Source of the DNA: Amoebidium appalachense
Taxonomy: Eukaryota; Ichthyosporea
Reading direction: 5' to 3'
Assembly (NCBI GenBank): GCA_963693365.1
Contig: CAVNZM010000003.1
Span: forward strand, 14,942,001-15,006,000
Length of the DNA: 64,000 nt
In this document: positions 1 through 36,308 of the stretch, piece after piece
Numbering within the stretch: the stretch's first letter is position 1
Layout of the letters: every line of letters begins with the position of its first letter
Translations under genes and position numbers: made by a program
Notes under the pieces: model-generated
Database searches by the model: none
What the model saw: only the letters and a program-made list of their open reading frames with translations
What the model was told of the DNA's origin: nothing

Positions 1-62
1 TAGTTTCATCGTGCCTGTGGTTCCTCACTCCTACTTATCGACATGCACAGAAGTTTTCAAAC

Positions 63-150
63 GGTATTTCTATCGTGTAGTAAGGGAAAAGACGTGTATA
101 TTTCAAAGGGTATTTCTATCGTGACGTAGTGAGGGAAAAGACATGTATAG
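63..150. repeat. Two-copy imperfect tandem repeat, about 45 bp
   Basis: GGTATTTCTATCGTG followed by a GGGAAAAGAC-type segment and GTATA occurs at 63-100 and again at 109-149, with a few substitutions and a short insertion in the second copy. Confidence 0.8.
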
Positions 151-479
151 GAAGTAAAGTAGCTCGTCAATATGGCCCAAGGTGGCGCGTTTTATGTGAG
201 TGGGAGTGACCGTCATAGTACTGTTAGTTGACACAACCAGGATGCGTGACGGGCCGATGGGTCCGAAGCGGAGGCGCACTAAATTTGTCCAATCACCGGG
301 TGACTCGAATGTACAGCTGGAATGCGCTACATTTACTCAGAACTCATTGATTGGTTACAGTTTACTGAATAAATCTATTTTCAACCGTATATGGCTATTT
401 TTAGGGTAAACAGTATGACCCACTTCTGGGAATTCGAACTGCCAGCTCATCATGAGCACTGCAGGGGTGTGGCGGAGCC

Positions 480-905
480 TTCATGACTTGACTTGACTTA
501 TATTTATTATTGGCAGCTGGTGCTTGTGACTTGACTTGACTTGGAGTCGCGACTTGAGACCCTATGACTCAAGTCGCGACTTCAGGTGACTTGTTACTAT
601 TTTTAGTGCATTTTGGCCCGGGGGCGGCCCGAGGGGCGGGGAGGGGGTGCCGGGAGAGGGGGGGGGGGGGGGGGGGGGAGGAGGAGAGGGCGGGCCGCCT
701 CCGGAGTGCTCCGGGCCCTCAGTCCCTTCGAGTTTCCCCCCCTACATACCCGACCAACCCCCCCTCCCTCCCCCCCCCCCCCCCTGGCCTCCGAACCGGA
801 TCAACCGAGTCCCCCTCCTCCCCCAAGTCACCTCCAAGTCACGCCTGATGGCCTGACTTCACGAGCTTTCGTGACTTCAAGTCGCGACTCGGAGTCAAGT
901 CGCCA
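480..905. repeat. ACTTG-rich repeat with inverted AAGTCGCGACTT cores
   Basis: Runs of GACTTGACTTG at 483-590 and a matching segment at 840-905 both carry the self-complementary AAGTCGCGACTT/AGTCGCGACT core. Between them lie a G-run (about 660-679) and C-runs (about 770-784). It looks like one repetitive element interrupted or expanded by homopolymer sequence. Confidence 0.7.
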
Positions 906-1302
906 CTCCCCTGCTGAGCAGCCAGTCACCAGAGTGGCAGGCGTGAACGAACTCTCACGGGCGGCAGAGCTCACACAACAGACAGAAGTCACTGAGGCGT
1001 TACCACCCAGGAGCAAAATACCTCCACGCGTGCATCCTTGCTTAGAGGTGCTGACATGGGATGCAAAGGCCCATGAGGCATGGGTGCCGACAACCAAGCA
1101 CACAGCCACAGTGCACACACAAGGGCACAATTGGGAAAGGCACGTCAATACAATCCGATGACACAATTGGTCAGATCCATTAGCTATAGGGCCTGTGGTC
1201 TGGCCTCGCACTTCAAGTTGTAGCAACCGTAAATCCTGTTTCTCGCCTGCATGGTCCTGAGCATGGCAAGTTTGTGCTAGAAAATGCTTCTACACTAGTG
1301 CT

Positions 1303-1370
1303 AAGACCTGTATTTATACATGCCACACAAAATTCTGAGACCTGTGTTTATACATGCCACACACACAAAG
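1303..1370. repeat. Two-copy tandem repeat, about 34 bp
   Basis: AGACCTGT(A/G)TTTATACATGCCACACA occurs twice back to back, differing at one or two positions. Confidence 0.8.
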
Positions 1371-3646
1371 TGACGTTTAACAAACCAACAGAAAAAGGAG
1401 CATATGCAGTTGGTACACACAAACAGAGGCCATAACTTAGTGTGTGTGGACCTTGTGATCATGAAACGGGAATGGCCCAAATAAATGTACACGCTAGCAG
1501 AAGCACACACAAGCAGCGGTACGAACGAGAACAACGCACGGCAGATGTGCAATATACTGGATAGCCTGCAAAAAAAATGGTCTACATCATCTGCATGGGC
1601 TCAGAATAACATGTGCCGCAGCTCTTATTATTCAGACGTGCAGTGCTTAGAAAGGTATGACCAACCCTGCTTTCGGAACGCAAGTATGCAATCTATACAG
1701 AAAAACCATTTCACTGCGTAAGGTTTCTTGTTGTCGGTTTGTGGATGCTGCGAATGTTCCGTTGGCTGTGCTAAGAAACTATGGAAGTGGCAATACCTTC
1801 ACCTTCGCACCATTAAGCCATTTTTTCACTTACCCTACAAGCCAACCATTCCTAAAGCACGAGGGTATTGCAGCCAACACTTGGTGTTGAATGTTTTCTC
1901 TTGCTCTCTCTGTCTCGAAGCCTGCCGGCGTTCTGTGCAGGGGCCGTTCAGATTTTGTTTTCTTTCCGCCTAGCTAATGAGAAAATGAACCATTTTTCCA
2001 TTGATTGCAACGCCAATCATAACTTCATGCTTTTTTCCCTCCACGACATACATACGGTTGTTCGTTTTCCCTTGTGCCTTGGGCCTTAGCCTCGTTCACT
2101 CCACCATGTGAAAAGGAGCGTTTTATCTATAAGGTATTTTTATTACGGAAGTGCTACAAAAAATACACAGTGACTACAGCACGGTATCAGTACAGCACTC
2201 ATGCTCCGTTGTGCACCCACTCGAACCTTTTTGTAACTTGAAAGAACTGTGCACAGAACACGTGTTCAATGGAGATGATAGGCGGTGCATTTTCAACCAA
2301 TCAAACTACACGGGAGATGAATATTCATTATGATGTCACCAGTTTATTCACTTCTAAATATCAAATGGTATGCTTGTTTCGTAGACAGTTCACTTGCTAT
2401 GACAAAAAGATTAACATTGCAATATCAATATATGTGTTTATATTAATTGATATAATACAGGAAATGTAAGGAAAACCATTCAGGGGCGGCCTGATTGGTT
2501 TCCCTTATGTCTTTAGCGTCCAATCATTTCGATGTATTTGTTGCTTTTTCTAGATTATCACCTCAGGACCCCAAGCATTCGGCATTAGAGCGAGCACCAT
2601 AAATTAGATATGATTGGTGCAATAATTCACCAGAAACTAGTTGTAGATTATTGATTAATGTCTTGATGTTATGAAGGTTTTAAATAGAGAAAAGATGATC
2701 AATATTTTACGAATATGTATCTCGCTTAAGTTTGCCCTCCCTGTCAGGATTCCTAGACGTTCACTATATGAGAGAAGGAAAGGTAATTGTAGTAACGTGT
2801 CGCTGATTTTACCTCGTGAAGTCATTCGTCATTTATCAGTTATTGTAATAGGCAAATTGATAAGATTCAAATCTAATTGGCCACAGGGCAAACTGATCAA
2901 CAAACGCTTGAGCCACCTTTACTCACTGACAAACATAATACTGAGGCCTCAACAAACCAAGAGCTATACACAGAACACCAGTTTGATGAATCTATTACAA
3001 GAAAAGCTCTATTTTACGCACTTCCCTTTGCTAGTATTCCTGTATGTACACGTGTGACAGAGTGACTTCCATGATCCACCTGCACTGCTCCCCCGTGCAC
3101 CGGAACCTCGGGAGCCACGGTAACATTCTTTTGCATTCCAATCCATCTGTCATCCAATCATATCGTAGGCCTTGTATGCCCTGGAAATTCCTCTGACTAC
3201 ACACTGTTGTACACAGCCGCACACCGTTTCGTGCTGTAGCCTGTAGTTGCTCGACCGTTGCGTGAGGCTGTGTGGAGGCTAAGCAAGAAAAGTTTTTTCT
3301 TTTCAGTGTTTTTCCCCCAACCCAAGTACCCCTTGTGTATTTTATATGTAGTCAGGGTCCTAAAAAGATGATAATTTTTGATAGAGAAGTTGGAAAAACG
3401 AGAGCATAGTCGCGTGGACAGATGCACGACTGAATGCGTAATAGCCGTTTCAACATAAAGGCTTGCATAAACCAATTCTGAAGTTCGGGGACTTGCAAAT
3501 TATCTCGTCGTGAACTAATATTAGCCAGCTTTCGCCGCTTGCATGCGCCAGCTAAATTGTCATAAAAGTAGTAAGACAAGCAGGTAGCTCTAGGTAACGT
3601 GGCCAGCATACACGACGCTTTCTCCAGCCCTAACACGAACCTTTCC

Positions 3647-14096
<10,450 letters not shown>

Positions 14097-16306
14097 TAGA
14101 ATTTTGTAATTTTGTGTTTCTCAAGCCAATCCGACATCTAATAAACAGGTCGTAGTTACGTGTGTTTAGTATAAAATCAAGGATGTTGTAATTTTCAGGT
14201 AGGCTATCTTTCTGGGTGTCTGTTGTGAATGTGACGTGTGTGTGTTGCGGTATTATGTGGTCTATCAAACTACATTTGGCGACACATGACCGTTTAAACT
14301 GCACGGTGTGTGTGTGTGTTGTTTGGGCATGCAAACGATGCCACCTTATACTTATTAGATCTCCACTGTATAGCACGTGTACAGTAAAAGCGTGGTATGT
14401 GATCAATAATACCATCAGCTAGAGAAAGACCAATTCTACAGGAAGGTAATATGTATTTAGGTGTTACACATTTGCGAGTGCCATATTTGGCAATATGGTT
14501 AAGGCGGTCATTATATATAAAACGAGACATAAGGCTTAGTTTTTCAAGGTGTATGCTTTCATCGGGTCTGGTGTCGTGTGGTATCTTTTTCCATTTGTTA
14601 TATTGCGTAATTATCTTGTGATTGTGTACATGTCTGATAAGTAAGTGGCAGTCCAAAGTCACACGCACACTTTGGCGGGGTTTATTTGTATTCGTGCCCG
14701 GGGGGAAAGGAGAGAGAGAGGGAAGGAAAGAGGGAAGAGGTGAGGAGGGGACAGGTCGGATAGAAAAGAGAGGGTGGGAGTGGAGGGCAAGTACTTCTTT
14801 AAGCGGCTTATGTGCTTATTGAATTTCAGCGCGAGATGGGATACTCTAGCAGCTATTGGGACCGGACCATATATCGAGAGCGTTACAGGCCCAGGTTTAC
14901 AACAGTTGTTAGATAGAAAGGAGGCAACTTCTGCCTCAAGGATATTTGCCAAGGGTTTAAGCGCTCTAGTTCTCTCTTTCTTGATCCAAGCGGCGAGAAG
15001 GGGTAAACCATATTCACATGCCGGGAAGACAAAAGTGCGAATAAATGTAAGTCAAATAGAAGGGTGGAGAGGTGTGTCTTTGAAAATATTAGCCGAGAAG
15101 AAAGCTAACCGCTTACGAGCCAGCTCTACCCTCTTTTCGACCATATGGGAAAACATAACACCAACAGAATTAACCGGAACACCAAGATATTTGTATTCTG
15201 GAACTATAGGTACAGGTTTAGATGATAATGTAAATGTGTGTAAGTTGTTAGCTATATCAGGTACAAGAACACCACATTTGTCTATGTTAAGGATCATAAG
15301 GTTTGCCTTGCACCACTCTGACACTACATCGAACAATCTTTGCAGGCGTCTAGGGGTACGGGCAAGGAGGGACAGATCATCAGCATAGAGAAGTGCAGGC
15401 GGAAAGTTATTAATAGGGTCATCATTTTCGGCATAAATCTTGACAGCCAAATCATCTATAAATAGGTTAAACAAAAAGGGGCTAAGCAATGAACCCTGCA
15501 AGAGACCTCTAGTACGAGCAAAACCATATGAAAGGTGCCCATTAACCACAGCTCTACCATAGGTTTGAGACAAGAGTGCTTGTAACAAAACACCAATGCA
15601 GTGTGGTACACCCCGTGCAGCAAAGCTTTTCCCATAGGAGACCAGGGGAGCCAGAATCGTAAGCAGTTTTCCAATCAATAAAACCAACACATCGTGCAGC
15701 AACTTGCATAGAATCGTGCAGTGCCATTATTTGAACATAACATGAATTGTTTTTACGAAAAGCGGATTGGCATGGGTGTATGTGAAGAATAGATTGAAAC
15801 CTAGGGTGATGTTCAAATAACCTATTTAAGCAAGCTTCAAAGAATCTACGAACAACCTGGGTTAGTGTGATGGGGCGAAAAGATGATATGGGGCCCTCAG
15901 AGTCCTTCTTAACTATGGGGATCACCAAGGTATCTAACCGAGATGACGGGACATGTGCACATTTAACACACCAAGAAAAGAGAGAGCTTAACATAATAGT
16001 AAGATCAGGTTTAATAGCACGATCACTTTCCTTTTGTGGGTAGGAGGGAACAAGGATTTTAAGAAACCCGGCAGGAAGTCCATCAGGTCCACAAGACTTA
16101 CTAGAGCTATAACTAGATATCACAATCCATATGGTATCGGTACTGAAAAAGGGGAGGATCGATTCTATGGGGGTAGCTGGGTCTACAGGCCACACAATAG
16201 GTTTCTGAGCGGGGGTCCTATCTTTAAACAGTTCCCAGAAATACTTATCAGAGTCTATGAGGGGAGGTACCGGAAAAGCGATTGTTCTGCCCGTTTCTTC
16301 CTATTT
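14097..16306 (-). pseudogene. Decayed non-LTR (LINE-type) retrotransposon, reverse transcriptase ORF
   Basis: Read on the minus strand from about 16306 down, consecutive segments in different frames give reverse transcriptase blocks in the right order: SFRPITL, a QSAFR block, FIDWKTAYDS, RGLLQGSLLSPFLFNLFIDDL, the catalytic box ALLYADDLSLLA, and EYKYLGVPVN. A post-RT FPACEYG block follows at about 15040-14970. Frame changes near 15.68 kb and 15.05 kb, and others further 3', break the ORF. The 5' side is truncated at a stop near 16307, with no endonuclease domain visible. The 3' end retains a cysteine/histidine-rich patch before running into (CA)n. An old, inactive, 5'-truncated copy. The clade cannot be assigned by eye. 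Confidence 0.85.
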
Positions 16307-16599
16307 GCCCGCGGCACACTCCGATAATCGTATATTCCGTCCAATATTTTAGAGCCCCGACACGTAACCCACACGTACGTGCCTGGCACGTGTGTTTTGG
16401 GACAGTCATTTAAATTTAATCTTTTCTACCTAATAAACTTCCTTGTTTTTGTATCCCTTTCATTTTTAATACTAGTATGTGTAATAGAATATATTCCAAT
16501 ATCTTTTCCACCTTTAGTGTGCATGAATATAGGTCTTTATGCATTTGAATTTGGCCTGGTGCCTTGCCAAATTCCGGAATCTGGCTTAAAGGTGGGAGA

Positions 16600-16700
16600 G
16601 GGCATGGGCAATAGGGGCTGCCCCACAAGAAAAGTTGCAGATTCTGAAGAATCCAGCCATTGAATTCGAATAATTTCCATGAGGTATGCTGCTCATGTCA
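16600..16700. repeat. Dispersed repeat copy (GGGCTGCCCCACAAGAA family)
   Basis: GGGCTGCCCCACAAGAA followed by TTGCAGATTCTGAAGAATCC matches related segments at about 22312-22345 and 41638-41690. It is one end of a family whose other end carries GGGCAGCCACCCACTGCA-like sequence. Confidence 0.6.
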
Positions 16701-16852
16701 TCGAGTATACAACTCATATACACTCACTTGGTGATGAGCTAGCGCTTGGCGTTATTAGTTGGGTCGTTCTTTACGTAATAACCCCCCCCCCCCCCCCCCC
16801 CCCCCCCCTCCCTCCCCTCCCTCCCTCCCCCCTCCCTCCCACCCACCCATCC

Positions 16853-18720
<1,868 letters not shown>

Positions 18721-18809
18721 AGCTTGCCGCATGTCCAGGATATAAATGTATATCTTTACATGATAAATCCATACATTATGATTGTGTCCTCCCTCCCCCA
18801 ATCTCCGTA

Positions 18810-18849
<40 letters not shown>

Positions 18850-19163
18850 CCCGTCGCTGCCGCCGCCGGAATCTACTGTGGCCAGGCACCCACACCCACA
18901 CATACACGGATACACTCGCTCGCACAAACGTGTACCGTAACGCACACACACAATGCACACACACGTGCTCCGGCACAAACACGCACGCATACACACACCG
19001 CACGCATGAATGCACACACACATACACAAACCGTGATGATAAAATGTGTGACGTACACACATCATGTCATAGTACACATCCACCATACCATGATACACAT
19101 CATCATCAAACACACACCACACACCGGCACGCACACGCCGTGACATACACACACATACGCACA

Positions 19164-19175
19164 TACGCGCGCGCG

Positions 19176-19227
<52 letters not shown>

Positions 19228-19294
19228 CACGCACACACGCACACACACACACACGCACACACACACACACGCACGCACACACACACACACACGC

Positions 19295-19338
<44 letters not shown>

Positions 19339-19384
19339 ACACGTGCACACAGACACACGCGTGCGCACACACACACACACACGT

Positions 19385-19434
<50 letters not shown>

Positions 19435-19470
19435 ACACACACACACACACACGTGTACACACACACACAA
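19164..19470. repeat. (CA)n with (CG)n segment
   Basis: CGCGCGCGCGCGCGCG at about 19167-19183 leads into roughly 290 bp of imperfect (CA)n with CG and GT interruptions. Confidence 0.95.
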
Positions 19471-20037
19471 TCCCTCCCCCCACCCCCCCCCTCCCCCCTC
19501 CTCCCCCTCTCTCCGCCAGGCGAAGTTACCCATAGCATATATTTCAACTGCTAAACTGTTATAATGATAAACTATCTTAGTGGGTATCCCACCTTAACCC
19601 TAGCTCAACCTTGGTCAGGATATAATGTCAACCCCGGGTCAGTGGCAGGTGTGACTTAGAGGGGGGAGGGGGAGGGGGGTGGACGTAGATGTGTGCGTGT
19701 CTGCATGCGCATGTGGGCGTGGCTGCATGTGTTGGTGTGCGTGTACATCATGCAGATATGGGGGAAGGGGTAGGGGGGAGGGGTTTCGTAGAGATAGAGA
19801 AGGTTTTTAGGAAATGGCGATATAGTGTCATATACCACCACCACCACCACCACCACCACCAGTCACCACCACCCATAGCCCCCCACAAAGCATGCATGGT
19901 GTTTCTGTGTCATGCTTTCAACAGACTAGCAAATGCATGATCAGACACCCACACACAGCACACACACACACACACGCACAGATGTACACACACACAACAC
20001 ACACAACACACACACACACACACACACATGCTCTGAG

Positions 20038-20236
<199 letters not shown>

Positions 20237-20275
20237 TCACTTCGGACCCGGACTCTCACACACATCGTGACACAT

Positions 20276-20311
<36 letters not shown>

Positions 20312-21271
20312 CACTCAAGACACACACATGTACACGCACACGTGCACCCACGTGTCCCTGGGCCATGTTACCGTCTTCTTGTATTTTTGTCCCACAATCG
20401 AACGTCCAAAAGGTTGTGCATCAGTTCAGGTGAGAGTGCGGGTGTCTTGGTGGGCAGCCACCCACTCTTGGAAATTTCGTGCACGATTTGAGCACCGTTC
20501 GTTGTCTGACAACGTGCCAGGGAACAATGCCATGGCCGTTGTGAAGGCTGCCCATACAAACATTGCGGAAGAACCCAGCTACAACCACACGGATGATGTT
20601 TCTAATTATCCGCCCATTGAAAATTTATGCCTAAGGCTTTCGTTCATAATATGGGATGTTCTTTATTAATTCTCTGGAAGGACTGCGGGTGTCACTGCAG
20701 CGCTAGGATGCGCCACATTACTATTACTACGTATAGTACCCCTCGAGGACCCCCCCCCCCCCCCCCCCCCCCCCCCCCATAATGAATTTGAACTTGAACA
20801 GGAAAATAAAAGGAGAATACAACAGCACTATGCGAATCTGCTTTATGTGCAACGGGGGACATAAATCTATATGGCATGGCACTCGTGTCAAATTTTACAC
20901 ACCCTGGATCATGCCAGCAGTGACTGCGATGCAACTGGCCGGCAGCCACCCCACTCCATCCCTCCGTGCACAGCTGTAGGTGTAGCAAGTGCCTGCTGGC
21001 AGGCTCGTTGCCTTAAAGATTTCGGCTGCCCTAGCACAGGCAATGCAAAATACTAATGAAACAAATCACCCTGCATGATCGTGATGGCATCTTGTGACAC
21101 ACACATATTCGACACTTGTTTTTACAGGCAGGCCAGTGCTATATTTCCGTGGCACCGAACCGTTTATCAAAGCCACACTGATGCATGGGCATGTTCAAGC
21201 AAAAAAAAAAAAACAGCCTAAAATGATACATAGTATTGACATCATATCTTCACCCCCCTCCCCTCCCAGCC

Positions 21272-21305
<34 letters not shown>

Positions 21306-21583
21306 CCCCCCCTCCCCCCACCCCCTCCCCCCCCCCCCCCCCCCCCTCCCCCCCCTCCCCCCGGCCCCCCAAAGAAAAAAGAAAAAAGAAAAAAGAAAGA
21401 AAGAAAGAAAAAAGACTGAAAGAAATATGTACGAAGGAAACAAACAAACAAACAAACAAACAAACAAACAAGCAAACAAAGTAAACGAAAAGAAGCGGAG
21501 AGAGCTAGAGCGACCGCAAAGGCAAAAGAGGGAGAGGGAAAGGTAATGAGGAGGGAGGGGAGGTGTGTGAGGAGGGAGTAGAT

Positions 21584-21880
<297 letters not shown>

Positions 21881-21970
21881 AGAAAGGGAAGGCTCTCCAA
21901 CTCCTGAAACATTCACCCGTATTATGTGGACATGTAGAAGTGAAATCATATTGTGATTCGGTGGGGCTTA

Positions 21971-22531
21971 TGCTGAAATGTTTAATTGCTTAAGCTTCGT
22001 CGGATATCCAGTGCGATATACTAAAGGCAAAATTTTAACAGTAGGACTTCTGAATTTATAAAAGCAGCTTCGTATACAGCAGACAACAATCGCAAAATTG
22101 TTAGCCATGTAAGACTTAGTAAAGAGAACGTCAAAGATGGTCTTCACACATGACATCAAGCACATTTCATTTCTGCATAACATTTAATGAACCAGAGACT
22201 GCTAGTGACTTGTTGGACAGCCACCCACTGCACTTTGAACTACCTTGCACTCAGTATGTGCAGGCAACAAGCTGGCGGCTGAAACCCGGTCTACATGTGC
22301 CATCTTGAAAGGGCTGCCCCGCAAGAATTGCAGAAGATTCCAGGCAGAACAAACAAAAATAACATGACATATGTAAGATGATCGAGGCATCGAATCATGC
22401 AGAAATGAAATGCAGAAGATTCCGGGCAGAACAAAGTTAACACTTCGTATGTAAGCTGATGAAGGCATCGAATCATGCAGAAATGAAATGTGCTTGATGT
22501 CATGTGCAATTAAGCAATTAAACATTTCAGC
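21971..22531. mobile_element. Foldback / MITE-like element with discontinuous terminal inverted repeats
   Basis: GCTGAAATGTTTAATTGCTTAA at about 21972-21993 is the reverse complement of the end at 22507-22531. The next part of the right arm (22475-22506) is the reverse complement of 22147-22178. The left arm is therefore interrupted by about 150 bp. The interior has a two-copy tandem repeat of about 81 bp (22329-22410 and 22411-22490) starting GCAGAAGATTCC. No coding capacity. The class (hAT-, Mutator- or foldback-like) is not determined. Confidence 0.65.
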
Positions 22532-22790
22532 GACTAACTTATGGCAACTGTACTACGTATTCGTTCTGAGCCCTATCATGCGCCCTGGCTGATGCCCCGA
22601 TATAGATATGGTTCGTTTTACCAAAAAAATAAAAGAAAAGTCACTTAACGGGACCTGCGCGAGAGTACTTTACCTCCCCCCCCCAACCACCCCCAACCCC
22701 CCCCCCTCCCCCTCCCCCCCCACACACACACACACGCACACACACACAATGTATCGTCTTTTAGACTTGGTACTATTTTTACGGGGGGAA

Positions 22791-23434
<644 letters not shown>

Positions 23435-24398
23435 TAAAACCCGGGGAAGAAATGGGAGGGGGGGAGGGGGAGAGGGGAGGGAGGGAATTTAGCTCTCAAA
23501 GTAGTTCAACCAAGTCCAACCATGCTTGTCCAGTTAGTTGTATGTCCCTCTTAGACTACTTAGTAGAGTAAAAGCAGACAAAGACACTCAACAGCTAAGC
23601 TGCCGGATTGAATGCCACGAATGACAGACACACGTGCCCAAACACGCACACAAACTGTCACACGTACACATGTCACGCGCAGTGACACACATACACAAGT
23701 GCACATGCACACGCAAACACGCGGCCGTGCCACATATGTCATGTATATATAAACACACAGACACACAGCACACAAACCTATAAGCAATATGTAGTGCGTT
23801 ATTAGCCCAAGCCGAACAGTGACATCATGCGCAAACCGTTGGCTTAGGCTGACCCGCCTTTTTCTTGAGAAACCTCGGGTGGGAGATGACTTGCAGTACT
23901 GACTTTCGTTTCTTCGCGATCGGACACTGACGCGTGTCGTGGCCCCGATCCAGTGCTACATTCCTCAGGTTAAAAAGCAACATTCCAATTTCTCAATCTC
24001 TAGCCAACCAAATCGTCGGGCTATTCTCGGAAACTTCGACGGGAAATGACGGAGCACAGAGGTTTCATGTTGTCGAATTAACAACTTGAGGAGAGAGACA
24101 CACTTTGTAATTTTGTTATGTATAAGTAAGTTGTTGCATTTTTCCACGTGTGCACATAAAATCACCTCACATGAGCAATATCGAAGCTGCTGAGCAGGCA
24201 GCTAGTCTGAGCTCCTCAAGGCTCAAGCATTTGTTATCGTTATTTTTATTGCTGTTATGCGTTCCGGATTCTTCCACATTTCGCCAGTGCCATATGGAAT
24301 AAACGTTTAGTCTAATATGGTCTCGTGTTTGAAATTATGATTGGCTCATGACGGCTCGCTCGCGAGAGCACTGGCTAGGCTCTTGGCACCATGACTGA

Positions 24399-24406
24399 TA
24401 TATAAA
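24399..24406 (+). promoter_or_regulatory. TATA-like sequence upstream of the LysM-TSP1 gene
   Basis: TATATAAA followed by AG, in a comparatively repeat-poor stretch about 0.9 kb before the proposed start codon at 25327. It could be a core promoter if there is a long or spliced 5' UTR; chance occurrence is quite possible. Confidence 0.22.
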
Positions 24407-25116
24407 AGTTCAAGCTGCATGCTACGGGATTTTTGACGTTCATTTTGAACGGAACACTTCAAGCTATAAAATGATTGCAAGTAAAACAATACACCATACA
24501 CGCAGAACAGGTCGGATCACCCCTTATTCAATGGTGCCCAAAGTTTAACACGTGCACCATGTCGCACTACAACACGAGCAGGTGAATTCTCTCTTCTCCA
24601 AAGTTGTTCAACCCAAAAAGCGTTGACACTAAAACGCCACATGTTCTTGTCATACGCTAGCAATCGAGCTGCTTTTTTTTTTTTTTACCAACAGCCAGGA
24701 AAAGGGCGCTCTCATTTTATTTCTCTCCCTCCCCAATTTTCATTGTTCAAAGTTTCCCCTGAAAGGTACCGGTGGTCTACGTAGCCGCAGTAAGTTACGT
24801 CTTTTTGCTTTTTGAGTTAGCTGCAGGAGAAAGCACAACCGTACTATTTGACGCCATCGTCTGGAAGCAAAAAAAAAAAAAATAGTTGACTCGTCTGAGC
24901 TCCAGCCAGTAATGACTGGCACATCCTGGACCAGTCAAATAAACAAGCACTGCAACGCACCTATAGCATAGTATTACACACATGCATGGACACGCACACT
25001 CGTCGTACGTGTCGCTGAGTCTTAGACACACTCACACTGCCATTGGCGTCGATCGTGGCAATATATTGAAAACCGCACACGTGCCGCACACACACACACA
25101 CACAAACACAGACACA

Positions 25117-25184
<68 letters not shown>

Positions 25185-25326
25185 GTCACACACACACACA
25201 CACAGAGCGAGAGAGAGAGAGACTTTTTTCGAAAGGGATAGAGACAAACACTCGTCCACCCAACGACTCACCCACTCATCCTCCCACACCTTCACTCACA
25301 CAAACATACCGTGGCACAGGCTAACA

Positions 25327-34924
<9,598 letters not shown>

Positions 34925-35244
34925 CCCCTGTCATGAGGTTGGAGTTGTCGAGGGAACGGTCAATTGATATATTACATGTTACTGTAGTGTTGGTTTTGGA
35001 TATTTCTGGTGGTTTATTTATCTAGTAGACTATGTGTGTGTAATGCTGGTTACCTCTTGTGGTTTATAGCACATTTTGGAGTGTGCTTGTGCACATTCGA
35101 AAGTTGGATGGTTTTGAGATCTAGTGTTAACACTTGTCACGTGATCTCGGATAGTTATGGAATGGAATTCAGAGCTTGCCTGAGACCCCGTGTACGGGAT
35201 ACAATGATTGCAGGAGTTAAGTCAATAGAACAACGACATCATAT

Positions 35245-35325
35245 TATGTTTAGATAGGTAATGGGCTTATACACTAATATCCTTGGCCTTAGAACTAGCA
35301 CGAATATTTAAATACGATTGGAATC
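35245..35325. repeat. Duplicated ~80-bp flank, copy 1
   Basis: GTTTAGATA(G/A)GTAATGG, CCTTGGCCTTAGAACTA and ACACGAATAT...ATACGATTGG match 36907-37000 with small indels. The two copies bracket the LTR element. Confidence 0.85.
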
Positions 35326-35573
35326 ATCCAGTGTGAAAGTTGCCTGGTGCATTCACAAATATATGTGATGAAGGGAGGGAGAAGGGGCCTGGACGGGGAG
35401 GAGGGTCCCCTAACCCTTGCTTCCTCTTCCCCGGAGGCCTTCTCCAATCCTCCCCCCCTCCCCCCCCCCCCCCCATATGACGTAGAATTGACATCACGAT
35501 GATGATATCACGTCGCAAAATGCCAACACACACACCCCCCCCCCCTTTTTTTTTTTTTGGGGGGGGGGGGGGG

Positions 35574-36003
35574 TGTTGGAGTGCAGACTTACGCTCACTC
35601 CACAATATGTGTATGTTAGCTTTACAATTGGTTCCGTGTACACAGACACACGCTGACACTCGATCACCACATGCACATCTGCATAGTTGAGGAATGTTGC
35701 CAATTGTGTTTTGACTGCAAACGATTGGTTCACTGGTCCCAGAGATCTCTAAATGAAAGTAACCAATCCGATTAGCACCTGGCATCCGGATTACATTCCA
35801 GACTGCTGCCCCACGGGTATATAAGCCACGTCTCTGCCAGGTGCAGACATGGAGTTCAGACATGGAGTTCAGTCATGGAGTTCAGTCATGGAGTTCAGTC
35901 ATGGAGTTCAGTCATGGAGTTAACACACTGAAAGCAGTAAAAAACGGGTCAGCGCCCAAGCGCGCCACGACGACCCTAGTCACAGCGGACTCTACTTCCA
36001 ACA
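35574..36003 (+). repeat. 5' LTR
   Basis: Begins TGTTGGAGTGCAG directly after a G-run and ends ACTTCCAACA. TATATAAG at 35818-35825 is followed by GCCACGTCTCTGCC and the 13-bp minisatellite. A candidate primer-binding site, TGGGCCCAGAC, starts at 36010, seven bases after the LTR end; the matching tRNA is not identified. Confidence 0.88.
35848..35925 (+). repeat. 13-bp minisatellite in the LTR, six units
   Basis: Six units of CATGGAGTTCAG(A/T) follow the TATA box by about 25-30 bp, so they may lie at the start of the element's transcript. The same array recurs at 36583-36660. Confidence 0.9.
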
Positions 36004-36308
36004 GGGTTATGGGCCCAGACACGACACCGCGGCCTCTAACTTCACGTCCCCTACGACGCCTTGAACGGAGGAGCCCAGAAACCGACTTCTAGGCTGTACC
36101 CTACACCCGCGAGCGTATTTCCGTGAAGTAGAGACTTTCGCTTCCACAAACTCCATCCGCAGCAGCCTGCGACATCAACGTCAAGTATTCCACTTCATTG
36201 GCGGGGCACGCACCACAGTGGAATGCACACCCCGGTCTACCCTGCAAGCAGCCACACTCACTCTCTCTTCTCTACAGTGGTGTGTACACTTCTCCAATTG
36301 GGTAGGGG

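Larger units (their letters stand above)
1..3598. other. Spacer without recognised gene
   Basis: No reading frame here resembles a known family. The stretch holds local tandem duplications (63-150 and 1303-1370), an ACTTG-rich repeat (480-905) with G- and C-runs inside it, and an AT-rich part around 2.1-3.0 kb. The promoter and any 5' non-coding exon of the gene starting near 3.6 kb should lie here, but I could not identify them. Confidence 0.6.

Noticed and set aside
2671-3057. 128-codon frame in AT-rich spacer
   Set aside because: Basic and hydrophobic composition typical of AT-rich noncoding DNA, no domain pattern, no splice-consistent partner exon.
14774-15388. 204-codon plus-strand frame opposite the retroelement
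   Set aside because: It is the antisense shadow of the minus-strand reverse transcriptase, which has recognisable ordered motifs; the plus frame has none.
35841-36092. 83-codon frame starting in the LTR minisatellite and crossing into the interior
   Set aside because: No similarity to gag or any family; much of it is minisatellite translation. It could be a short leader frame, but nothing supports it.
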